Source: Paucidesulfovibrio sp036541255 (lineage in GTDB: Bacteria; Desulfobacterota; Desulfovibrionia; Desulfovibrionales; Desulfovibrionaceae). From it: a stretch of DNA of 64,000 nucleotides. Below, in pieces: positions 49,696-58,822 of this stretch (the stretch's first letter is position 1; the number at the start of each line of letters is the position of its first letter). Made by a program: the position numbers and the translations under genes. The stretch covers positions 68,220 through 132,219 of the forward strand of contig JAZHDD010000063.1 of assembly GCA_036541255.1 (NCBI GenBank), written 5' to 3'. The notes beneath the pieces are model-generated. The model did no database searches and was not told the origin of the DNA. It saw only the letters and a program-made list of their open reading frames with translations.

Positions 49696-50589
49696 CTAGT
49701 AGCGCCGGGTCATCCCTTCATTGACGTCCCGGATGACGTCCAACAGGTATTTCCCATAATCGTTTTTAAGCATGGGATCGGCCAGTGCGCGCAGTTGCGG
49801 TTCGTCGATGTAGCCGCGGCGGTAGGCGATTTCTTCGATGCAGGAGATGACGAATCCTTGCCGTTTTTGAATGACGTTGACATAGTTGGCGGCCTGGAGC
49901 AGGGATTCGTGCGTCCCCATGTCCAACCAGGCAAATCCCCGGCCCAGGACCTCCACCTCCAATTCGCCGCGTTCCAGATAAATATTGTTCACATCGGTGA
50001 TTTCCAGTTCTCCGCGCGGTGAGGGGGTAAGGCCTTTTGCGATATCCACCACGCTGTTGTCGTAGAAATAAAGGCCGGTCACGGCATAGCGTGACTTGGG
50101 CTGGGCGGGTTTCTCTTCGATGCTCACGGCTTTTTTGTCCGCGTCAAAGGCTACCACGCCGTACCGTTCCGGGTCTTTGACCGGGTAGGCGAAAACGAGG
50201 CCGCCTTTTTCCAGGCGGGAACAATTTTCAAGAATGGTGGGAAGACCCTGGCCGTAAAAGACGTTGTCGCCGAGCACAAGGCAGACCGAATCGTTGCCGA
50301 TGAATTCTTCGCCGAGCAGAAAGGCTTGAGCCAGCCCGTCCGGGCTGGGCTGGACAACATAGGAGAGGGACAGGCCGAGTTGGGAGCCGTCGCCGAATAG
50401 TTCCCTGAAGCGAGGCAGGTCGGTGGGAGTCGAAATGATCAGTATTTCCCGGATGCCTGCCAGCATCAGGGTGGAGAGGGGATAATAGATCATGGGTTTG
50501 TCGTGCACGGGCAAAAGTTGCTTGCTCACGACGCGGGTCAGGGGATAGAGGCGAGTGCCGGAACCGCCCGCCAGAATAATGCCTTTCAT
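49696..50589 (-). CDS. rfbA: Glucose-1-phosphate thymidylyltransferase
   Basis: 297 residues from ATG 50589. Nucleotide-binding MKGIILAGGSGTRLYPLTR, SKQLLPVHDKPMIYYPLSTL and LVLGDNVFYGQGL identify RfbA/RmlA, which makes dTDP-glucose for dTDP-rhamnose and other surface sugars. Length is normal (about 292 in E. coli). No other rml genes are nearby, so the rest of the pathway is elsewhere. Confidence 0.95.
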   Translation of the reverse strand: MKGIILAGGSGTRLYPLTRVVSKQLLPVHDKPMIYYPLSTLMLAGIREILIISTPTDLPRFRELFGDGSQLGLSLSYVVQPSPDGLAQAFLLGEEFIGNDSVCLVLGDNVFYGQGLPTILENCSRLEKGGLVFAYPVKDPERYGVVAFDADKKAVSIEEKPAQPKSRYAVTGLYFYDNSVVDIAKGLTPSPRGELEITDVNNIYLERGELEVEVLGRGFAWLDMGTHESLLQAANYVNVIQKRQGFVISCIEEIAYRRGYIDEPQLRALADPMLKNDYGKYLLDVIRDVNEGMTRRY

Positions 50590-50720
50590 GGGCCAACCTC
50601 GCTTTTCATTTACTTGCCGGGCGGCATGAGATAACAGCCTTGCCGACCGGAAGTGACTATGACGCGGGCTTTGTGAAAATGCAACCGCGCCGCTTCCCGC
50701 CACTTGGAGGATTTGTCGCA

Positions 50721-51460
50721 ATGCCGATCATCTACCGCTCCGGCGGCCCTGGTTCCTTTCTTGTTTTGCTCGTCATGCTGGCCCTGTTGGCGTTGGTGTT
50801 CGTGGTGTTGCCTGCCAATATCGCAGCGCATGCGGCCCGCGGCCTCGGGTTGACCCCGTTGCAGGGATTGGCGCTTCTGGCGGCCATGCTGTTGACCCGC
50901 AACGTCGATTATACGGTTTTTCGTAGTGAGCACTTGGTGCGCGAGGTTTTGGGCCAGGGGACGCCTCTGGCCGGGTTTTTCCGTGCTGCCGGTATGCCCG
51001 CAGCAACCTGGAAGAGCACGGATACGGCGACGAATTGGTACGCCAGAGTTTTGCCGTAAGCCTGGGGGGCCTCGTGTTACCCTTGGCCATGACCGTGTTT
51101 TTTGCCGCTCGGATGGCAAACGAGCCGGGCGCACTGGCCTGGACCGTGGGCGCCGCAGTTATTGCGGCTGCGGTCTGCTTTGCCGCCACAACTTATCCGC
51201 CCGCCCAGGGCCCCCGGTTGCCTCTGCTGTTGCCGCCATTCTGCGCCGTGCTTGCCGGGCTGATGCTTCAAGAGGTCCCGTTTGCAGCCTCGGCCGCTTT
51301 CGCCGCAGCCGTGCTTGGGCCGATTCTCGGCAGTGGTGTGCTCCCGTTGCTGTTTCCCGCCTACCGTAACCGGGTGGACATCCCACGGCTGGTTTTGGGC
51401 GGAGGTGCCACGTTCTGGGGTATTTTTTTCGGTTGCATTGCGGCTGGACTTGTGGCGTAA
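50721..51460 (+). pseudogene. DUF1614 membrane protein, frameshifted
   Basis: ATG 50721 has GGAGG upstream and encodes MPIIYRSGGPGSFLVLLVML and GLGLTPLQGLALLAAMLLTR, the DUF1614 N-terminal pattern. This frame ends at 51059. The family's remaining parts (QSFAVSLGGLVLPLAMTVFF; PILGSGVLPLLFP; LVLGGGATFWGIFFG) continue in the +1 frame up to 51460. The switch falls near 50985-51015. Either the gene is broken or the base sequence has an error; the conserved Gly-Ala-Asp of the family is also missing. TTG 51035 could start the second half alone, but this is less likely. Confidence 0.7.
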
Positions 51461-51468
51461 CCGAGGCC

Positions 51469-52002
51469 ATGTCTACTCTCATAATCGCTGTTAGTCGTTG
51501 TCTTTTGGGAGAAAACGTGCGCTATGACGGCGGCAACACTTACGACGCCAGGGTGATTGAGCCCCTGCGATCCGCCGCCAGCCTCGTGGGGGTTTGTCCC
51601 GAAGCAGAGTGCGGAATGCCCATTCCGCGCGAACCGGCCGAGATCGGCGGTTCTCCGTTGGCACCCGCCTTTGTCTGCGTCCACACCGGGCGCAACCTTA
51701 CTTCACAACTCATGCCCTGGGTGCGGACCCGACTTGAAGAGTTCGCGCGGAGGCCCGTGCATGGTTTCGTGCTCAAGAGCAATTCGCCCAGTTGCGCAGC
51801 TGTAACACCTAAATATATACTAGGCCCCGACGGGAGGGTCGCCGGACGGAGTTATGGCCTGTTCGCGCGGGCTGTTATGCAGCGTTTCCCAGAAATCCCT
51901 GTTGCTGATGAGATAATGCTTCGCAACCCTCGGGCCATGGAGGGATTCCTGGCCAGGGCCGAGGCCTGCGCTCGACAGCGTGATGGAGGTGGTCATGACT
52001 GA
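51469..52002 (+). CDS. DUF523 family protein
   Basis: 177 residues from ATG 51469. AVSRCLLGENVRYDGGNTYD, LVGVCPEAECGMPIPREP and VLKSNSPSCAAV are the DUF523 motifs with conserved Cys. YbbK-related proteins of this family are linked to a 2-thiouracil desulfidase (TudS) activity with a [4Fe-4S] cluster; such a role is possible here. It overlaps the mogA-like gene by 8 bp. Confidence 0.88.
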   Translation: MSTLIIAVSRCLLGENVRYDGGNTYDARVIEPLRSAASLVGVCPEAECGMPIPREPAEIGGSPLAPAFVCVHTGRNLTSQLMPWVRTRLEEFARRPVHGFVLKSNSPSCAAVTPKYILGPDGRVAGRSYGLFARAVMQRFPEIPVADEIMLRNPRAMEGFLARAEACARQRDGGGHD

Positions 52003-52738
52003 ATGTATAGCGAGTCTTGAAGTGGATGCCGTTGCAGGCTCACATATCGTTTTTCCCTGGTCCCGGTTACCTGAACTGCGTGCGGGCGATACGCTTGTGG
52101 ATGTTTCCGGACCTGCCTTGCAGGCCCTTTCACGGCATTGGCTTCCTGGTGACGCAACCAACCCTGCCACATTTGCCTGGACTTTTGAGGCTCTGCGCAG
52201 CCTGCAGGCGGGACCGCTTGCCGATCTGCGGATCACGCATGACGGATATGCCCTGGCATGGATTACGCTCAGCGACAAAGGTGCGCGGGGCGAACGCGAG
52301 GACACCGCCGGGCCCCTTGTGCCGGTTATCGCGGGCCAGAGTTTGAAACTCTGTCTTGCCTCAGGATATTTGCTTTCGGATGACCCCGGTCCACTGAAAG
52401 CCCTTCTGGCCGAACTCGCCTTGACCCAGGGGTTTGATTTGATCGTTACTTCCGGAGGAACCGGATTGGCCCCACGCGATCTTGCGCCCGAAGCAACGCT
52501 GGCGGTCATTGAGAAACGTCTGCCAGGTTTTGAACGGGCCATGACAATGGAGAGTCTTTCCAAGACGCCGCATGGCGCTATTTCTCGTGCCGTGGCCGGA
52601 ACTTTGGGCAAAGCCGTATTGCTCAATCTGCCCGGCAGTCCCAAGGCCGTACGCGAATGCCTGGGGGCGGTGGCTCCGGCGCTTCGGCATGCCCTGGAAA
52701 AATTGCAGGGTGATCCTTCGGATTGCGCGGCGCGATAA
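51995..52738 (+). CDS. mogA: MogA/MoaB-type molybdopterin protein with N-terminal extension
   Basis: 247 residues from ATG 51995 (GGAGGTGG upstream). The C-terminal 165 residues are a MoCF_biosynth domain: AWITLSDKGARGEREDTAGP, FDLIVTSGGTGLAPRDLAPE and LPGSPKAVRECL. MogA adenylates molybdopterin before molybdenum insertion. The first 85 residues (IVFPWSRLPELRAGDTLVDV...) resemble a MOSC-like or MoaC-like lead seen in some Desulfovibrio proteins, but I cannot name it. Confidence 0.88.
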   Translation: MTECIASLEVDAVAGSHIVFPWSRLPELRAGDTLVDVSGPALQALSRHWLPGDATNPATFAWTFEALRSLQAGPLADLRITHDGYALAWITLSDKGARGEREDTAGPLVPVIAGQSLKLCLASGYLLSDDPGPLKALLAELALTQGFDLIVTSGGTGLAPRDLAPEATLAVIEKRLPGFERAMTMESLSKTPHGAISRAVAGTLGKAVLLNLPGSPKAVRECLGAVAPALRHALEKLQGDPSDCAAR

Positions 52739-52847
52739 TATCGTTCACAAGACTTGCCAGTGGTTCTTGCTGGTGTTAAACGCGTGTTTGAATGTTGTCG
52801 GGGAACGAGTCGGTATCCCGAAAGGGTTTTGAAACAACGGAGAGAAC

Positions 52848-54206
52848 ATGCTCAAACGGATGATATGGGCGAGCTTGGCGGCGCTGTTGGTTTTTGCTGC
52901 GGCAGCTTCGGCCCAGGAAAATATGCCCGAATCTGCTCAGGCGGCAGTCCCGGACGCCCCCATGGTGTATGACATGAAAGGTTGCGTGCAGCGGGGGCTG
53001 GAAGCCAATCCGTCCATTGTGGCGGCCCGTGCGGCGTTGTCCGGAGCCGAATACGAAAGCTATTCCACTTTTACGGATATGCTGCCCACAACGACTACGG
53101 GCTATGGCTACACGCACAGCGACCGGCATAAAAGTGAAGGCCTTGGCCGACGAGATGCCTGGGCGTTCAAACTGAATATCCACCAGCCTTTGTTTCCGGG
53201 TATTTCTTTGCTGAATGCTTGGCAAAAGGGCTTGCTGCAGGAAGAACAGTCTGCTGCGCAACTGAGTCAAGCTGAATTGAATCTCATCGGCCAGATTCAG
53301 ACTGCCTTTTTGGGGCTGCTCAAGGGGCGTATGAACGTCAAGAGCGCCGAGGATTCGCTGGAGCGTCTTAAATCGCAGCTTCAGGTCACGACAGCGTTTT
53401 ATGAGGTAGGCCTCAAACCCCGGCTGGACGTGCTTCAGGCCGAGACCGATTTGGCGTCTGCCGAGCAGGAACTGCTTGTGGCCCAAAACCAGGTGGCGAC
53501 CCAGCATGCCCAACTGAACACGCTGCTTAACCTTCCCTTGGAAGCTGACGTGCAGTATGTGGGCGAGCTTGCAGAGAAGCCGTTCGGTCTTGATTTCAAG
53601 GAAAGTCTGACCCGTGCGTATGCCAATCGCCCGGATCTGCTTATCGGCGAGAAGTCCGTGGCTATCGCGCGCAAGGATTTCAATATCACCACCAGCAACC
53701 TGTTGCCTTCGGTGGGGGCCGACCTGGATTATACCAAGTACGGCAACGGTGCCGATCTTTCCGACTCCGCCAATAATTGGAATGTTGCTGCCCGTGAATC
53801 TTGGACCGCCGGGGTGAGCATGAACTATACCTTGGGCGCTCTGGGTGCCACGCAGGTTCTGGATACGCTTAAGGCCGACCAGAATGTGGAGCAGATGCAG
53901 GCGCAACTTGAAACCGTCAAGCTGAATGCCGGGTTTGAGGTCAAAGAGGCCCTGCTGAATATCTCAGATGCCCGCGACCGCATTCTTGTGGCGCGCAAAT
54001 CCGTTGCCGCCGCCACTGAGGCGTATCGTATGGCTTTGGCTCGTTATCAGGCTCAGGTCGGCACCAACACGGATGTCCTGGATGCCCAGGCCAATGTCTC
54101 CTCCAGTGAGGCGCAGTTGATCCAGGCCATGGCGGATTATCAGAATGCCTTGTCCAAGCTGTATATCGCCATGGGACAGAAAAATCCTGGCCTGGAGACC
54201 GAATAA
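52848..54206 (+). CDS. TolC-family outer-membrane channel protein
   Basis: 452 residues, GGAGAG upstream. Signal peptide (MIWASLAALLVFAAAASAQ), then the two OEP repeats of long helices and paired strands: GCVQRGLEANPSIVAARAAL, SAAQLSQAELNLIGQIQTAF, GLKPRLDVLQAETDLASAEQ (first) and SWTAGVSMNYTLGALGATQV, AYRMALARYQAQVGTNTDVL (second). TolC-like proteins form the outer-membrane duct of efflux pumps or type I secretion. No inner-membrane partner is adjacent. Confidence 0.93.
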   Translation: MLKRMIWASLAALLVFAAAASAQENMPESAQAAVPDAPMVYDMKGCVQRGLEANPSIVAARAALSGAEYESYSTFTDMLPTTTTGYGYTHSDRHKSEGLGRRDAWAFKLNIHQPLFPGISLLNAWQKGLLQEEQSAAQLSQAELNLIGQIQTAFLGLLKGRMNVKSAEDSLERLKSQLQVTTAFYEVGLKPRLDVLQAETDLASAEQELLVAQNQVATQHAQLNTLLNLPLEADVQYVGELAEKPFGLDFKESLTRAYANRPDLLIGEKSVAIARKDFNITTSNLLPSVGADLDYTKYGNGADLSDSANNWNVAARESWTAGVSMNYTLGALGATQVLDTLKADQNVEQMQAQLETVKLNAGFEVKEALLNISDARDRILVARKSVAAATEAYRMALARYQAQVGTNTDVLDAQANVSSSEAQLIQAMADYQNALSKLYIAMGQKNPGLETE

Positions 54207-54419
54207 GTGCAATTCCAACGTCTTCAGGGCGAGAGTCCGGCTGGAGCCCCCAAGGTTTGCGATGCCTGTGGCGGCGAACTTTACGCTACGCGCCGTTGCC
54301 CTTGGGTGGTTATGCGTTGTAGGTCCTGCGGGGCCACGTTGGAGCTGCGCGAGATAGCTGATCAGATTGATGAGCCATTTGAAGAAGATATGGCCTGGAT
54401 TCCCATGGATCGTCTCTGA
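54207..54419 (+). CDS. Small double-CxxC zinc-ribbon protein
   Basis: 70 residues from GTG 54207, directly after the TolC-like stop. CDACGGELYATRRCPW and MRCRSCGATLEL provide C-x2-C pairs for zinc or a metal centre. It ends with an acidic segment (DQIDEPFEEDMAWIPMDRL). Function unknown; cotranscription with the TolC-like gene is likely. Confidence 0.72.
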   Translation: MQFQRLQGESPAGAPKVCDACGGELYATRRCPWVVMRCRSCGATLELREIADQIDEPFEEDMAWIPMDRL

Positions 54420-54437
54420 TCGGTACTATATGACCGC

Positions 54438-54475
54438 AAAAAGGACGTCCCCGAAAAGGGTGACGTCCTTTTTTT
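54438..54475. terminator. Bidirectional terminator
   Basis: AAAAAGGACGTC (54438-54449) pairs with GACGTCCTTTTT (54462-54473) and more T. It lies between the zinc-ribbon gene and the convergent glycosyltransferase, with A and T tracts on both sides. Confidence 0.85.
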
Positions 54476-54485
54476 GGGTTTCGAA

Positions 54486-55607
54486 TCAGGAGGGCGTTTC
54501 GTGTTCAAGCAGGCCTTGATAGAGGGTCAGCGTACGGTTCAGAAAGTCTCGCCCTGTCAGTTGCGACATGGTGTTGCGCTCCAGCTTGACGAGTGTGTCG
54601 CGGTAGTCGTCGTTTGTGACGGCTTGGCGTAATTGGGCGAGCAGGGCGCTTTCGTCTCCGGCCGGGAACAAACCCTGCGATGGGACCAGATCGGGCATGA
54701 CGTTGACGTCTGAGGAGATCAGCGGCCGTTCAGCCGCCATGATTTCCAGCGCTGCCCGGGCAATGGCTTCGGACCAGAGCGAAGCCACCACTCCCAAATC
54801 CAATGCGGAGATACACGCTGCAACGTCGGTCCTGCGACCGCTGATGTGGGCGATATCTTTCAACCCCAACTCGTCGATCCAGTTTTGTACCTCTGACAGC
54901 TTGGTCGAGGTTTCAAAGCCAATGAAGAAGAGCTTGACCCTGTCCATGCCTGGCTCAGTGCGCAACCGGGCGACGGCTTGCGCCAGTTCCCGTTGCCCTT
55001 TGACTTCGTCGAACCGGCCCAACAGGCCGACGACGAAATCCTCTGCTGCAAAGCCAAATTCTTCGCGGACCTTCTGCCGCCCTGCCGCGTCAAAGCGAAA
55101 AGCTGCGGCATCAACACCGCCGTGGATGCACCAGACCTGTCGTTCGGGTGTGCGCATGGTCTTGAGAAAATGTGTGGCCATGCGTTTGTTGGTCACCACA
55201 ACAGAACTGGCTACGGAGCGGTGCAGCCAGCGGTTGAAAAAATCGCTGCGCGGCAATCGTTGGTCGCCGCGGGTGCGGACAAGCTGAAAGCCCATGCCCA
55301 GCTTGCGCAGCAACCCCCAGAGGAAGAAGCCTTCGCCCCTGTGGCAATTCACGATGTCGGGCCGGAAGCGTCGCACCAGTCGGACCATGTCCACCAAGGC
55401 GCCGGCAAGGGTAAGAGGGTTGTTGGTATTCAAGTCCACATGGGCTACAGGTAGTCCCAGTTCCTCGGCTTTGGCAAAGACGGGAGTGTCGCGTAGGGCG
55501 AGCACCAGGACATGGTGCCCTTCGTCCCGCAGCAGGCGGCTGAGGTAGAGGGCATACCATGCCGTAGCGTTGAACCAGCGGACGTTGATGACCTGTATGA
55601 CGTTCAT
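54486..55607 (-). CDS. Glycosyltransferase family 4
   Basis: 373 residues from ATG 55607; a frame open to 55748 lacks support. GT-B fold: N-terminal acceptor half (WYALYLSRLLRDEGHHVLVL) and C-terminal donor half with FVVGLLGRFDEVKGQRELAQ, VSGRRTDV-like and the E-x7-E pattern in SEAIARAALEIMAAERPLIS. GT4 enzymes transfer sugars from nucleotide or prenyl donors; role in LPS or exopolysaccharide is likely. Confidence 0.9.
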   Translation of the reverse strand: MNVIQVINVRWFNATAWYALYLSRLLRDEGHHVLVLALRDTPVFAKAEELGLPVAHVDLNTNNPLTLAGALVDMVRLVRRFRPDIVNCHRGEGFFLWGLLRKLGMGFQLVRTRGDQRLPRSDFFNRWLHRSVASSVVVTNKRMATHFLKTMRTPERQVWCIHGGVDAAAFRFDAAGRQKVREEFGFAAEDFVVGLLGRFDEVKGQRELAQAVARLRTEPGMDRVKLFFIGFETSTKLSEVQNWIDELGLKDIAHISGRRTDVAACISALDLGVVASLWSEAIARAALEIMAAERPLISSDVNVMPDLVPSQGLFPAGDESALLAQLRQAVTNDDYRDTLVKLERNTMSQLTGRDFLNRTLTLYQGLLEHETPS

Positions 55608-55746
55608 GTCTTGGTTTCCTGCTCCTTGCGGACGGGGCAATACCGGGCATGCGGTTCGACAAGATCGCCGGAGACTGTGACGGAACGTTTCAGACTTGGC
55701 AAGAAGGCAGGGGCCACTTGTTGAACTCCATTGGAACTTGTCTTGC

Positions 55747-55772
55747 AACCCCTCGAAACGGGGGTCATTTTT
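55747..55772. terminator. Hairpin downstream of moaE
   Basis: ACCCC (55748-55752) can pair with GGGGT (55761-55765). The T run follows on the plus strand, so it is a weak candidate for ending moaE on the minus strand. Confidence 0.3.
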
Positions 55773-55783
55773 CTGGCAAGACC

Positions 55784-56146
55784 TTAGGCGAAGACTTCGG
55801 TTTTGACGACGGCCTCTGATTTGATACGGTCAAGAATTTCGGACAGGACAGGTTTGACGTTTTCGCGTATGTCGCCGGCAACGATGATAAAAAGCAGGTC
55901 GTCTCCTGTGGAGAGTCGGCCTTCGTTGGCCTTGGCTATGATGCGCCAGATGCCGGGACGGCTCTGATATTCCTGGACCAGTTCGCTGATGCGCGCATGG
56001 TCCGGGTGAACCTCCACGGCGGATACCGGGGTCTTGTCTTTTCTGGACCAACCCCGGACCACTCCGTTATGGATGAGGATCATGCCGACATTGTCGGCAA
56101 AGCCGGGTTCCTTTTTCAATTCGGCAATGGCTTTGGAAATATCCAT
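55784..56146 (-). CDS. moaE: MoaE-like molybdopterin synthase large subunit
   Basis: 120 residues from ATG 56146 (AAGGAG upstream). VGMILIHNGVVRGWSRKDK and a later LLFIIVAGDIRENVKPVLSE match MoaE, which inserts sulfur into precursor Z with MoaD. It is slightly short (about 150 in E. coli), as in several Desulfovibrio proteins. No moaD is adjacent. Confidence 0.75.
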   Translation of the reverse strand: MDISKAIAELKKEPGFADNVGMILIHNGVVRGWSRKDKTPVSAVEVHPDHARISELVQEYQSRPGIWRIIAKANEGRLSTGDDLLFIIVAGDIRENVKPVLSEILDRIKSEAVVKTEVFA

Positions 56147-56177
56147 GTTGCGTCTCCTTTGGTTGTGAGGTGTCTAG

Positions 56178-58805
56178 ATGAGCAGTATTTCTTCTCTTTT
56201 GCAAGCCCTTCCCAAGGTGTCCCAGTCACGAATGATCGGGTCAGGGTATGGCTTGTGGCTTGTCTGGAAAGGAACCCTCAATACGGCTGTCTCCCATACT
56301 CTCAAAGATTATGGTGTGATACCAATGGCAGCCGGAGAAGGCCAGTCCTTGTGGCTGTCGCCAACGCCGGAAATATTTCGCGCCCTGGCAAGACTTCAGA
56401 TTTGGGCGCGCTTCAATCCCATGCCATTGCTGTGTCTGGTCATGCCGGCAACCGTGCAGGTGGGATACGATCTGACTCTTTCCATGGCCTTGCCACCGGA
56501 ACTTGCCAAGCAAAGCATTGAAAGCCCCAAAGATTTTGAAGTCTGTGTGCATCCTCGCCTTTCAGATAACGTACAGCGTATTTCCGGACTGGCCTTGCAG
56601 CCTCGCGGCGCTATCGCGGGTCTGGCCAACGTGGACTGGCGGCTTTTCGACGCCGATGAAGGCTTGAATTACGAAACGCATTTGGATTGGTTCTTTGTGC
56701 TCAAGCCGATAGGGCGCATGGGCGAAAAGGACAGCATCCTGGGATGGCGGGCATGGTCGGAGGAGATTAAGAAGCTTTTTACCCGCCTCAGTCTCAAGTA
56801 CATTGTCGGTACCCGTGAGGAAGTGCTGGTCATTTCACTCAAGGGACTGCGTTCTTTGCGTTCTTTTTGCCATGAAGTGCTCAAGCTTATCCAGGAATCC
56901 AAAGTCAAGCCGGAGCATCCCTATTGGCCGTGCGTCATGGCCGCAGCCAGCCAGGTGGGCAAGCAATTTTCCGAGGAATCCTTGCATAAGTTCAATCTGG
57001 ACTGGAGCAAGCTCACTCCGGATGCGCCGCACCTCTGCTATCGTGAGGCGTTGATGCTCGGCGAGGGCTTCAAGGTCAATGAAGCCCGGTACGGCGGAGA
57101 AGAATCCCTGGATTCCTGGTGCAATGTCAGCCTTGGTGGGGAAGGAGAGGGTCGAGCCAAGAGTGAAGCCGAGATTATGCTCCCCCGGCGGCTCATGTTC
57201 TCGCTGTATCCAACGGAATGTTTCTATTGTGGGTTGCGCAGTCATGTCTCCAACGAGTGTCCTTCCCGTGTGCTCGACGAACCCCGGTCCGGTATTTGGG
57301 GGGCGTTGTCGCGTATGGACGTCAAGGACTTCCCGAAAGGCCTGTCCAAGCTGGATGAAGCGTTGGATGCCAAAGGCGGCCCGGAGAGACTGACCGCGTT
57401 GCTGAATCGGGGCAAGGACCTGGAAGGTCTGCTGACCGGTGCCATCTTTGAGATCAACGGATCTGTTCAGTTCCGCTTGCTCCAACGGGTCTGGCGGAGC
57501 CGTGGCAAAGAGTGGCCTATGGGTTTGGATCAACCCGCCACAGAGGAAGGGCAATTCATCCAGGAACCGTTGGCAGCGCTTCGCAGTGGGGATGCTGAAG
57601 GGGCAGCCGCCATGCTCAAGCAATTGCGCCTGAAGTATTCCAGAAGCTATATCCCGCTGTCGTTGCAGGGCTTTTTGGCTATGGAGGCAGGGGATCAACA
57701 TCAGGCTCGGTTTTATTGGCAAGAGGCGGAAAGGCTCAGCTATACGCCGCTGCAACAGGGGTATTTCATGTTCCTTCAGGCCCGTAGCCTGGAAATCGAA
57801 GGCGATTACAGGGAGGCTACTGCTTTTTATAAACGGGCTTATGCCACTTCTCCCAAATGGTTGGAGCCGCTCTACCGGGCGGCAGTCTGCATGGTCAAGC
57901 TGGGTTTCACCGGCCAGGCCATTGATCTGTTTATGGACTTGCTGCAGCAACGGCCCGACATGTTCAACCGCATTCTGATCGATCCGGAATTGGAGCGCGG
58001 GCGGGCGCATGTGCTTTCCGCCATGTGGGATATCTGGGCCGATGCGGCTGTGGATCTCGTTGAGCAGCGGGCTCGCGTCGAGGAGTTGGATGCCGAGATA
58101 GACCAGCGCTTCAGCGAGGATCACGAATTTTACGAGTCGGCGCGGCACGGTATTGAACGCATGAAGAAGTTGGCGGGCATCAACAACTATGTGGCGTTCA
58201 GGGAATTGAGTCGTGATTTGGCCTTGTTCGAGGACAAACTGAAGCGGCAGGTTGATCGTGATGTGAAGCGCATGCACAAGCGTGTGGACTTTTTGGTGGA
58301 GCGCATCAAAGATGTGCAGAAGGAGGCTTCCTGGTTCCCCTTCCCCAAATTGTTGCGAGAGTTCAACAGAGATTTCAACTTATGTGTGGAAAAGATCAAT
58401 TGGATCAACCACCAATACATCAAGTCCGCTGAAAATTTCCGCCAGGCTGCGCATTACATCGGAGAGGTGGAGGCGCATCTGGCCAAGCTCAAGTCTCGGC
58501 TTGTCACGTTGCGTATCGTCCGTGACACGACGTTGTTCGTTCTCCTGCTTGGCCGCACCTTCATCTGGTTCGAGCTCATCGGACTGGGGCTGGGGCTTGT
58601 CGGGTTGCCTGCGGCCATCTATTTTACGAGGGGCATGGAGAACGTTTGGATTGTGGATATGATTCGCGATCAGCAGTGGGAATTCCAAAAAGGCCTCATT
58701 TTGATCTTGAGCGTTATGGCTCTTTTGTTATCCTTGCTGAAAACCGCCATTTCCTTTGAACGGAAGAAAAAGGCTCTCTTTGAGCGGGGGCAGGATGAAA
58801 AATGA
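56178..58805 (+). CDS. Large TPR-like membrane protein with CCHC zinc knuckle
   Basis: 875 residues from ATG 56178 (GAGGTG upstream). Residues 1-330 are not recognised. C348-x2-C351-x4-H356-x4-C361 (CFYCGLRSHVSNEC) is a perfect CCHC zinc knuckle. Residues 455-610 show TPR-type helices (AARSLEIEGDYREATAFYKR-like, YRAAVCMVKLGFTGQAIDLF). A long charged coiled coil (625-770) leads to two C-terminal membrane segments (about 783-815 and 840-858). Probably an inner-membrane scaffold. Its stop overlaps the region of the gpmA start. Confidence 0.7.
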   Translation: MSSISSLLQALPKVSQSRMIGSGYGLWLVWKGTLNTAVSHTLKDYGVIPMAAGEGQSLWLSPTPEIFRALARLQIWARFNPMPLLCLVMPATVQVGYDLTLSMALPPELAKQSIESPKDFEVCVHPRLSDNVQRISGLALQPRGAIAGLANVDWRLFDADEGLNYETHLDWFFVLKPIGRMGEKDSILGWRAWSEEIKKLFTRLSLKYIVGTREEVLVISLKGLRSLRSFCHEVLKLIQESKVKPEHPYWPCVMAAASQVGKQFSEESLHKFNLDWSKLTPDAPHLCYREALMLGEGFKVNEARYGGEESLDSWCNVSLGGEGEGRAKSEAEIMLPRRLMFSLYPTECFYCGLRSHVSNECPSRVLDEPRSGIWGALSRMDVKDFPKGLSKLDEALDAKGGPERLTALLNRGKDLEGLLTGAIFEINGSVQFRLLQRVWRSRGKEWPMGLDQPATEEGQFIQEPLAALRSGDAEGAAAMLKQLRLKYSRSYIPLSLQGFLAMEAGDQHQARFYWQEAERLSYTPLQQGYFMFLQARSLEIEGDYREATAFYKRAYATSPKWLEPLYRAAVCMVKLGFTGQAIDLFMDLLQQRPDMFNRILIDPELERGRAHVLSAMWDIWADAAVDLVEQRARVEELDAEIDQRFSEDHEFYESARHGIERMKKLAGINNYVAFRELSRDLALFEDKLKRQVDRDVKRMHKRVDFLVERIKDVQKEASWFPFPKLLREFNRDFNLCVEKINWINHQYIKSAENFRQAAHYIGEVEAHLAKLKSRLVTLRIVRDTTLFVLLLGRTFIWFELIGLGLGLVGLPAAIYFTRGMENVWIVDMIRDQQWEFQKGLILILSVMALLLSLLKTAISFERKKKALFERGQDEK

Positions 58806-58822
58806 TCAGAAACAATGGGGTG

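Noticed and set aside
56835..58277. 480-codon minus-strand frame opposite the TPR-like protein gene
   Set aside because: Antisense shadow; no ribosome-binding site and no protein-like motif, while the plus strand has a zinc knuckle and membrane segments.
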